Source of the DNA: Flavobacteriaceae bacterium
GTDB taxonomy: Bacteria > Bacteroidota > Bacteroidia > Flavobacteriales > Flavobacteriaceae
Assembly: GCA_017857815.1 (NCBI GenBank)
Contig: JAFMCL010000004.1
Span: 42,714-106,713, forward strand
Length of the DNA stretch: 64,000 nucleotides
Direction of reading: 5' to 3'
Part shown: positions 57,122-64,000 of the stretch, one piece after another
Layout: each line of letters begins with the position of its first letter
Numbering within the stretch: the first letter of the stretch is position 1
Notes under the pieces: model-generated
Databases searched by the model: none
The model's input: only the letters and a program-made list of their open reading frames with translations
What the model was told of the DNA's origin: nothing
Made by a program: the position numbers and the translations under genes

Positions 57122-60100
57122 TTAAAATGAATTTATCTTTAATTGAATAACATGCTTCCCAGGAGAGAGCCTTATGGATTCGAGAGCAGCAGGAATTTTT
57201 TGACCATTATGATTCAAGTCTTTCCCTTTCCTATCATTGATTGAAAACTCAGCTAACATATTCCCTGGGATTTCGATTTCATAGGTTTGCAGCCTTTTCC
57301 CGACGTAAGTATATTTCCCTTTGATGGTTCCTCTGACGGTTGGAACTGCAATTTCACTAGATTTTAATTTACTCATTTGAGGTTTAATACTTGCGATCGC
57401 AAAACCTGCTGTTTTTGGTTTAATTCCCCATAATCCTCTTGGGATTGCGTTGGCTGGCACAGCTCCCCATGCGTGGTTCCAGTCCAAGTTGTTTTTAAAT
57501 TTCAAGTCCCAAGCTTCTAAAGTAATCGTAGATCCAACACGAATCATATTGTACCAACTCCTCTCTTCGATACTTGATAATAATTTTAGGGCGTAATCTG
57601 CTTCCCCAACATTATAGAGTCCGTCCATTAAAAATTGAGAACCATAGACACTACAGGCCATCCCTCGAGATTTAATAAATTCTACGACAGAATTTAAATG
57701 TGCTTCAGGAACCATTCCGAATGCCAAAGGCATCATGTTGGCATGTAATGAGGCATGGTCAGTGCCTATCCCGTCAACATAAATACCACGATCTTTATCA
57801 AACATGTTTTCATTGAACGCTTTTTTGACTTTAGCAGCTCTTAATTCAAATTCTAAAACCTCCTTAGTTTTTCCTAATATTTTTGCAAACTCAGCCATGA
57901 TCCTCATGTTCTCATAAAAAAAGGCATTGATTACTGAATTGTAGGGTTGGAAAACAAAACCATCCCGTTCTCCCAAATTGTTTGGGTCGCCTCCCCAACC
58001 CGCAGACGGCCAATCAACGATGTCAGTGAGTGGTTTTTTATAACCTTTTTTGAATCCTAACTTATACATGAATTCTGGAGTTACTTTTTCCGAAGTGATC
58101 AACCCCGTTTCATTAGTTAGCTCAAAGAGTGTTTTATGTTTTAATTGCTCGTAATACTTTTCAATAAGTTCTGTATTGCCAGTATACATATAATCAGCAT
58201 AGAACATTAAGGCCACATGTTGTTGCCACTCTGTTGGCCACGTTGGATGTTCCATAAAATATTCAATTGTGCGTCTGCCAATAGCATACTCTCTGTCCGT
58301 GGTATAGTGGCTGAGTTGATTTAGATAGGCGTCTGCTTCATAAGGAATTCGCTCCCTATCTCCATCCACATACAAACCGTTAAAAGTGGTTGCTTTTATA
58401 GAGTATTTACATAAATCCCAAACTTGATTTAAAATTTCGTTATCACTTTTAAACTTACTGGCATTTTCATCCCAATAAGTATGATGGGCCAACTGTTCAA
58501 AGTCATTTACAGAAATGGCTGCTTGGGCACCCTCGATTTCTACATACCGAAATGGCATTAAAACAGGAAACCCTTTTGGCAATGCAATTGCCTTATTCGG
58601 AGTTGTGTTTTTTTTGTCAGGTTTGATGGCAAGCTGATATTTTGTCTTTCCTGGTATTACTTCAACTTCAATTTCTTGATAACGAATATGGCTTTTATGG
58701 AAGGGAGTTCTATTAATGTTTTCACCTTTTAGTTCTTCCCCAATTCTTACTGTTAAGGTATGTGGTGTTTTTGCATTGTAGTTAAAATTGATTGTTGCAA
58801 AAGCGGCTTTACCAAAATCGATAAAATAAAAATCGCCACGATTTTGAAAAATTAAAGGTTTAATTTTACTGACAATAAATTTATTTTCAGAGGAAACCAT
58901 ATAATCCGCACGCCTCCCAGTTGTAAATTTTTGAGCCGCTGAATAGTCAACCAAACGATTTTCTTCGTCCCAGATCCGAACTTTCCAATAATAAGTTTTA
59001 TTAACCTCTAATGGTGCTCCATTATATTCGACATTTGTAGAGGCCAATGACCGTGTTTGTTTGCTGTCCCAAACGTCACCATTATTTGCATCAATATTGG
59101 CTTGACCAGAAGCCACTAAAATTTGATATGCCGATTGGAATTTAGATCCCAAAGGCACAGTCCAGCCAAACTCTGGTTTTAAATCAATGATCGCAACATT
59201 TTCATCGGGTGCTCTGATCAGTTCTAATGTTAAATCGGTGGGAGCAGATCGGTATTCATTACTATTTTTTGCAATTAATTTTTCCAATTTTGCGCGAAGT
59301 TTGTCTGCAACTCCTTTATGCTTTTTCTTACCGATGAGGTTATTAATTTCTTTTGGATCCTTCTTCAAATTATAAAGCTCCTCAATGGTTTTATCGTTAA
59401 CATATCTAAAATATTTCCAATCTTTAGTTCGTACCCCTTCACTGGGTGGAATTTCACTAAAATCCCAAAGGTGTTCAATCAGAATGGTGTCTCGATTGAT
59501 TGTACTCGTTTCATTTTTCACCAAGGGCATTAAGTTTTTTCCTTGCCATGTTTCCGGGATCGCTATCCCTGCAATTGCCGCAATGGTTGAAGGCACATCA
59601 ATATTTAATACCATCTCATCAATAGCTCGATTTTTAGTTACCCTCGGATCATAAATGATAAGTGGGACTCGAATCGAGTTGTCATACATTAACCACTTTC
59701 CTGCCATTTGGCGGTCTCCTAAAAAATAGCCATTGTCTCCCATGACAATAATCACGGTATTTTTATCTAAACCTTTTTCTTTTAGTTTTTTTCGAATTCT
59801 ACCAATTTCTAAATCTATTCCAGAAATCATTCGATAATAGCCTTTTAAGCTGCGTTGATATTTTTCGGGACTATCGTAACGCCAAGTCCAACGCAAACGA
59901 TTAAATCCCTTCCTTACGATCTCAGGTAATGCTTTGAAGTACTGGTCAGCGCCCAATGCAGGAGCAGGGATTGTTTTGTCAGCTAATAAGCCTTCGGTTG
60001 TATTTTGCCAGAAATATTGGGCTTCAGCTGGATCATGTGCATGTGGCGCGCTAAAACTTAAAGACAAGCAAAACGGTTTTTTATTTTCGGAAGTAGCGTC

Positions 60101-60649
60101 AATAAAGTCGAGTGCCTTTTGACCGGTATACCTTGTTAAGTGAACGGTGTCTTTACCAATTGTTTTATAATAATATCCTCTTTTATCCTTGTAATTATTA
60201 TTTCTATCAAACGATTCGTATTGATCAAACTGTTTGTCTAAATCGTTGTATCGCACACCATATTTCCCATAAAAACCGGTATGATAACCATTTACTTTAA
60301 GAAGGGTAGGGTACGAATTAGTCATATATTCTTCACGTATATTTCCGGTTTGAAAATTAAAATTATGTGAGCGTTCATGCAACCCTGTTAAAATACTTGC
60401 CCGACTTGCAGCACAAATAGGAGTGGTCACAATCGCGCACTTAAAATAAGTGCCTGACTTTGCCAAATCATCCATTTCTGGAGTTTCAACAAACTTATTT
60501 CCTGCATAACCAACCGCATCAAATCGTTGATCGTCAGTGAGGATGAAGATAACATTCGGTTTTTCGGTCTTGATTTTTTGTTGTGCACTAAGGCTGCTTA
60601 AGCCACAAAAAGTGCTTAATAGACCAAGGAATAGACTGCGGATACCCAT
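57122..60649 (-). CDS. Bifunctional S1 sulfatase-GH78 alpha-L-rhamnosidase
   Basis: 1175 residues with signal peptide (GLSSLSAQ). Residues about 30-465 are a type I sulfatase: metal pair D39/D40 (LTDDQR), FGly site C79-AASR83 (C-x-A-x-R), and [16 protein letters not shown]. From about 470 a beta-rich segment precedes a GH78 (alpha/alpha)6 barrel: [13 protein letters not shown] at 761-773 with general acid near E766, E1045 in TITLEAWD, and H1059 in DWNHAWGA. It probably removes sulfate from a rhamnose residue and the rhamnose itself. The same order is known from the ulvan P36 enzyme of Formosa. No T9SS tail is seen. Confidence 0.92.
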   Translation of the reverse strand: MGIRSLFLGLLSTFCGLSSLSAQQKIKTEKPNVIFILTDDQRFDAVGYAGNKFVETPEMDDLAKSGTYFKCAIVTTPICAASRASILTGLHERSHNFNFQTGNIREEYMTNSYPTLLKVNGYHTGFYGKYGVRYNDLDKQFDQYESFDRNNNYKDKRGYYYKTIGKDTVHLTRYTGQKALDFIDATSENKKPFCLSLSFSAPHAHDPAEAQYFWQNTTEGLLADKTIPAPALGADQYFKALPEIVRKGFNRLRWTWRYDSPEKYQRSLKGYYRMISGIDLEIGRIRKKLKEKGLDKNTVIIVMGDNGYFLGDRQMAGKWLMYDNSIRVPLIIYDPRVTKNRAIDEMVLNIDVPSTIAAIAGIAIPETWQGKNLMPLVKNETSTINRDTILIEHLWDFSEIPPSEGVRTKDWKYFRYVNDKTIEELYNLKKDPKEINNLIGKKKHKGVADKLRAKLEKLIAKNSNEYRSAPTDLTLELIRAPDENVAIIDLKPEFGWTVPLGSKFQSAYQILVASGQANIDANNGDVWDSKQTRSLASTNVEYNGAPLEVNKTYYWKVRIWDEENRLVDYSAAQKFTTGRRADYMVSSENKFIVSKIKPLIFQNRGDFYFIDFGKAAFATINFNYNAKTPHTLTVRIGEELKGENINRTPFHKSHIRYQEIEVEVIPGKTKYQLAIKPDKKNTTPNKAIALPKGFPVLMPFRYVEIEGAQAAISVNDFEQLAHHTYWDENASKFKSDNEILNQVWDLCKYSIKATTFNGLYVDGDRERIPYEADAYLNQLSHYTTDREYAIGRRTIEYFMEHPTWPTEWQQHVALMFYADYMYTGNTELIEKYYEQLKHKTLFELTNETGLITSEKVTPEFMYKLGFKKGYKKPLTDIVDWPSAGWGGDPNNLGERDGFVFQPYNSVINAFFYENMRIMAEFAKILGKTKEVLEFELRAAKVKKAFNENMFDKDRGIYVDGIGTDHASLHANMMPLAFGMVPEAHLNSVVEFIKSRGMACSVYGSQFLMDGLYNVGEADYALKLLSSIEERSWYNMIRVGSTITLEAWDLKFKNNLDWNHAWGAVPANAIPRGLWGIKPKTAGFAIASIKPQMSKLKSSEIAVPTVRGTIKGKYTYVGKRLQTYEIEIPGNMLAEFSINDRKGKDLNHNGQKIPAALESIRLSPGKHVIQLKINSF

Positions 60650-60775
60650 AGATATATTTCTTAATTATAGTATATTAAATTACTCTAAATTAAAGAAAAA
60701 TCAATAAGATTTGTTTTTAGATCTATTTATTGTGAACTAAGCTAGAAATATTAGCACAGGCCACCGGAATAGAAT

Positions 60776-60964
60776 TTAATTGGCCCTATTTGAATTTTTT
60801 TTATCAGGAATTCTGCCGTAGTTCCCCGATCCATCATAATCTAGTGCGTCGTCTTGAAGCTGTTTTTTGCTGTCATTGTTCGATTGCTTTGATTCCATAA
60901 ACACTCCAACGACAAACATTGCAAAAACAACAATTCCAAAACCAAAAATTATTAAAACAGTCAT
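60776..60964 (-). CDS. Small single-pass membrane protein (62 residues)
   Basis: An N-terminal membrane helix (TVLIIFGFGIVVFAMFVVGV) is followed by a polar, flexible tail (SNNDSKKQLQDDALDYDGS). No family recognised. The ATG overlaps the stop of the preceding 53-residue gene (ATGA), showing translational coupling. Both sit between two sulfatase genes on the same strand. Confidence 0.68.
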   Translation of the reverse strand: MTVLIIFGFGIVVFAMFVVGVFMESKQSNNDSKKQLQDDALDYDGSGNYGRIPDKKNSNRAN

Positions 60965-61122
60965 TTTTTAATTTGTTTAAGATATCCACCAGCAGCTAAA
61001 ATTGAAGGAACCCAAATTCCAACGTAAAGCCCTTCGTCATTCTGACCGCTGAACCAAAGATAAATTGAAAACAGAAAACTTAAAAAAGCGGCCCCTAATA
61101 TCAAATAGTCTGAATTTTTCAT
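60961..61122 (-). CDS. Small membrane protein (53 residues)
   Basis: Too short for a standard ORF list. Sequence begins MKNSDYLILGAAFLSFLFSI and includes GLYVGIWVPSILAAGGYLKQ, two hydrophobic helices with short polar termini. Overlaps the start of the next gene by four bases. No family recognised. The order 53-residue then 62-residue protein and the coupling suggest they form a complex. Confidence 0.7.
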   Translation of the reverse strand: MKNSDYLILGAAFLSFLFSIYLWFSGQNDEGLYVGIWVPSILAAGGYLKQIKK

Positions 61123-61207
61123 TGTCTTAGTTTTATTATAAATATAATAAATATTTAATAAGTGTTTTCGACCTTTAAAAGTTAGACCTTAAGTTGAGAT
61201 TAAACAT

Positions 61208-62791
61208 TTATTTGGAGAACTCCTCATTTTGTTCGGGCCTAAAGTCGGTTTCATTGACCCAAACATGATCTAATTTTTCCCCTTTAAAAAATCGCTCATA
61301 GAACCTGATTTGTTTTGGCATTATAGGATAATTATCAAACACATCACCTTTCCCCAAAATCCTTGGGTCTTTTTGCTTAATAAGGTTTTGAGTTAGGAGA
61401 TTGGACCAGAGATTTTTTTGTTTCTCAAAACGAGGATCAGCGGCCACGTTTTCCATGCAGTAGGGATCTGATTTTAAATCATAAAACTCTTCGGCTGTTC
61501 TTTTACCAAAAGACAATTCCCAGAGGTGGTGATTTTCAGTCTGATAAGCATCTAGAATTTCGGTTTTAGTGGGGCTGCCATCACAGTCCAAATAGCCAGT
61601 TTCTGGCCTACCTGTAGGCCATCTTTTGGGCTTGAAATTTTTAAAATAAGCGAATTCATCCGAAATAATCCCCCTGATGGGATAGCCCTCATCATTGGGT
61701 CTTCCAGTGTCATGTCGTTCTTTTCCCACCAAGACATAGTTTCGGTTATCTTGGACACGGCCTTCTTTTTCAGATTCAAAAATGGGAAATAAACTTTTTC
61801 CTGTAATGGGTTGCATTCCGCTTTTATGTTCTTCGATTCCCGCAGCTTCTAAAAAAGTGGCTGCAAAATCAATATTACTTACATAATCTGTGATGGTCCT
61901 CCCAGGTTTGTTGATTCCATCTGCCCACATGATCGCCAGTGGCATGTGTGTAGAAAAAGGATATTCTTGTGCTTTACTTCTTGGAAAAGGCATTCCATTA
62001 TCAGAAGTAACAATGATTAGGGTATTTTCCAACATTCCTTTTTCCTCAAGTACTTTAAGTATATGTCCCAGGTGCTGGTCAAAGTATTCAATTTCAAAGG
62101 CATAATCCAGCATGTCATTTCGAATGGTTTCATTGTCCATCCAATAGTTTGGAACTTTGTCGATATCAGCTAGTTTTTTATTTCCTTTTTTCACACCTGA
62201 TTGGAACTCATAAGCACGATGTGGTTCAATTCCGCCATACCAAAAAGCAAAAGGTTCTTCGGATTTGTCATTCAAAAACAATTCAAAATTCCCAGCATAA
62301 TCAATGTTACTGATTTTGTCAGTAGGGGGGGTGGTTTTCAGAGAGGAATAGTTGGTTCCAATCAGTTCTCGAGGCTGTCCGTTGATTTTTTCTATGACCC
62401 CTGGCGCCCAACCTTTTGCAGTTCTACCGGTGCTGTACCCGGCAGTCTTCAATGCCTCAAAAACGGTTTTAAATTTATTTGGGAAATAACCGACATGACT
62501 GGCCGCTTCTTCCAGTTGCCAAGAATTTCTTCCAGTGAGAATCGCTGATCTTGAAGGTGCACATTTGGCATTGCAAGTATAGGCATTCATAAAGAGTAGA
62601 CCTCCATTTGCAATGCGATCAAAATTAGGAGTTTTCACCCAATCTGCCCCATAAGCTCCTGCATGAGGGAAGGACTGATCATCGGCAATACAAATTAATA
62701 TATTGGGCCTCTTATACTCTTTTTTTTTGGCGCAGGAGATTATATTTATCAATATAAATAGATAAATACAGTTTCTTTTTAATGTAATCAT
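61208..62791 (-). CDS. S1-family sulfatase lipoprotein
   Basis: 527 residues from the ATG at 62791. A longer in-frame start at 62863 adds 24 residues with no signal; the chosen start gives the lipoprotein signal LFILINIISC (Cys20). FGly site C77-APSR81, metal residues D37/D38 (IADDQS) and SDNGMPFPRSKAQEYP are present. Contains the (R)LSFGKRTAEEFYDLKSDP C-terminal sulfatase block. Removes sulfate from an exolytic sugar residue of an algal polysaccharide. Acts in the periplasm or at the surface. Confidence 0.92.
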   Translation of the reverse strand: MITLKRNCIYLFILINIISCAKKKEYKRPNILICIADDQSFPHAGAYGADWVKTPNFDRIANGGLLFMNAYTCNAKCAPSRSAILTGRNSWQLEEAASHVGYFPNKFKTVFEALKTAGYSTGRTAKGWAPGVIEKINGQPRELIGTNYSSLKTTPPTDKISNIDYAGNFELFLNDKSEEPFAFWYGGIEPHRAYEFQSGVKKGNKKLADIDKVPNYWMDNETIRNDMLDYAFEIEYFDQHLGHILKVLEEKGMLENTLIIVTSDNGMPFPRSKAQEYPFSTHMPLAIMWADGINKPGRTITDYVSNIDFAATFLEAAGIEEHKSGMQPITGKSLFPIFESEKEGRVQDNRNYVLVGKERHDTGRPNDEGYPIRGIISDEFAYFKNFKPKRWPTGRPETGYLDCDGSPTKTEILDAYQTENHHLWELSFGKRTAEEFYDLKSDPYCMENVAADPRFEKQKNLWSNLLTQNLIKQKDPRILGKGDVFDNYPIMPKQIRFYERFFKGEKLDHVWVNETDFRPEQNEEFSK

Positions 62792-63258
62792 TGTTTTTTT
62801 TCTGGATAGACAGTCCTGACTATAATTTTGTAACACCCAAGGTAATAAATAATTTTGGAGCACTTAAGATTTCAAAATTTACAATGAAAGCCGTTCTGAA
62901 TTTATAAAAAATGAAAGCGGTTTTACAAGATGGGTTTTATTATATTTTGAGAATTACTGGCTTTTTCTAGGGCTGAAGTCCCTGAAATAAATTAAGCATA
63001 AAAAACCATCTATTACTCGCTGTTCTTTCGCTGTATTTATTGGCACCTAGAGTGACGCCTTTTAAGGGCTATTTAAGATGCTTTTTTATTTAACCCTAAG
63101 GCCTGACACCTTACTTGATTTGGTCACCTAAAGCCTTTTGACGCTCTTTAGCAAGGCTCATCCATTTAGCTTATGTTGTCTGCATATTATTCCACCATTC
63201 TATTGCTTTAGGCTAGTTTAAATTATTCCTTATATTCAAGTGTTTAATAATCAGTATT
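62792..63258. other. Gene-free region with degenerate sequence
   Basis: About 470 bases with no intact frame. Minus-strand reading of about 63000-63210 gives broken coding-like pieces (EWWNNMQTT, stop, AKWMSLAKERQKALGDQIK, several stops), with more G/C than surrounding DNA, perhaps a decayed gene. A short hairpin AGGGC-TGAA-G-T-CCCT at 62969-62983 resembles REP-like elements. Neither is secure. Confidence 0.35.
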
Positions 63259-63753
63259 GTGAAAAAGTTACTTCTTGTTTTAAGTCTTTTTTTATTGATT
63301 TGTGCTTGTAGAAAGGATTCAGATGCAGGACCACCGCAATCATCAGATTCGTCTAATAATAGCACACCAACCACAGTAGAAAAATTTGATTTAGCTGTAT
63401 CAGCTCAAGGACCCTCTCAGGATTCAATTAATAAGTATGAGCCTCTTCGCCTAAAAGAGGAACTAGGGTTGAATAAACGTTATAGAGTATTAAAAACTAC
63501 ATTTAAAAGTTTAGATGGGTTTCAAAAATATTATCCTGGAACTAAAATAACCTTAGAGAGAATACTACGTTATCACTTTTACACGGCAATTCATATTAAT
63601 CAAAAAGAGAATAAATTAATTTCGATGGATTTAACTGAATTTCCATTGAAAAATAGTACTTCAGAGGAAAAAATAACAAAAGAAACAGTTAAGTTAATTG
63701 GAGATATGTTTTTCGGTTCAAATGAACTTAAAGTAATACCTATTCAATATTAA
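63259..63753 (+). CDS. Lipoprotein of unknown function
   Basis: 164 residues from a GTG start with lipoprotein signal (LLICAC, Cys17) and an S/N/T linker typical of lipoproteins. The mature domain has KYEPLRLKEELGLNKRYR and TLERILRYHFYTAIHIN. No family recognised. Confidence 0.62.
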   Translation: MKKLLLVLSLFLLICACRKDSDAGPPQSSDSSNNSTPTTVEKFDLAVSAQGPSQDSINKYEPLRLKEELGLNKRYRVLKTTFKSLDGFQKYYPGTKITLERILRYHFYTAIHINQKENKLISMDLTEFPLKNSTSEEKITKETVKLIGDMFFGSNELKVIPIQY

Positions 63754-63927
63754 CCAAAACAAAATCATACTTTTTGTGATTCAATTCAGAGTGGAAATCA
63801 TATATACTTTCAAACATAATTTAACTAATTAACTTTAGTAGCGTTTTTTTTAAACCACAGGCATATTATCTTCTTTAAGTTCTGGAATTTGTTATATTTA
63901 ATTAGTATTAATAATAAATCGATTTTT

Positions 63928-64000
63928 TTGAAAAGTTTACTAATCATTTTATTCCCTTTGTTGTCTCTTGGCCAAAGTTCAAGTTATGATGATTTAAAAA
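63928..64000 (+). CDS. Start of an exported protein, cut by window edge
   Basis: A frame from a TTG start runs open to the end of the window, reading a signal peptide (MKSLLIILFPLLSLGQ) and SSSYDDLK. Only 24 codons are visible. The start codon is a choice among nearby candidates, made because it gives a proper signal peptide. Confidence 0.5.
   Translation, partial: MKSLLIILFPLLSLGQSSSYDDLK

Overview
The window is AT-rich bacterial DNA from a marine-type member of the Bacteroidota, most likely the Flavobacteriaceae. Evidence: the mutY-ssb-gldE-gldD block of the gliding machinery, TonB-dependent receptors, DUF4270 and DUF3078 proteins, two FGly sulfatases, many lipoproteins with short signal peptides, frequent TTG/GTG starts, and repeated TAnnTTTG-type -7 promoter boxes instead of E. 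coli-like ones. No phage, IS element, integrase, CRISPR array or rRNA was recognised. One tRNA (Arg-CCU) is present.

Left part (1-32 kb) is mostly core genome. It runs: 5' part of gdhA; a leftward run panC-panD-(flippase-like membrane protein)-radA; a rightward pair of a degenerate GT5 'glycogen synthase' N-domain and a DUF4270 lipoprotein; YpdA-type reductase; PlsC-like acyltransferase; a 966-residue TonB receptor after an 0.8 kb non-coding stretch; atpD-atpC; a second TonB receptor; recX; an isolated GH95 fucosidase lipoprotein; then leftward HU, a 29-residue basic protein and RNase G, the last behind a leader with three stem-loops; then mutY, ssb, gldE, gldD; an HMA lipoprotein; an M16 peptidase pair; and a BASS transporter-thiolase-SET group.

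Middle part (32-49 kb) is metabolic and accessory: 3-ketoacid CoA-transferase (scoA-scoB); cupin, Gfo/Idh/MocA oxidoreductase and tagaturonate reductase (uxaB) on the minus strand; then SGNH hydrolase, ThuA-like protein, MFS transporter and DUF1080 (3-keto-disaccharide hydrolase family) on the plus strand. The second group looks like carbohydrate handling by oxidation to keto-sugars plus uronate catabolism. An arsenate reductase-Acr3 pair without arsR follows.

Right part (49-64 kb) is accessory and glycan-directed: a large YHYH-PEBP fusion, GH28 polygalacturonase-like enzyme, a Gre-factor-like protein, a probably frameshifted SnoaL-like gene, a PHP-domain lipoprotein, a 1175-residue sulfatase-GH78 rhamnosidase fusion, a translationally coupled pair of very small membrane proteins, and a second sulfatase lipoprotein. 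Sulfatase + rhamnosidase + GH28 + uronate reductase together suggest use of a sulfated, rhamnose- and uronate-rich algal polysaccharide (ulvan-like), although no SusC/SusD pair or polysaccharide lyase lies in the window. All functional assignments come from reading motifs; no database search was possible.
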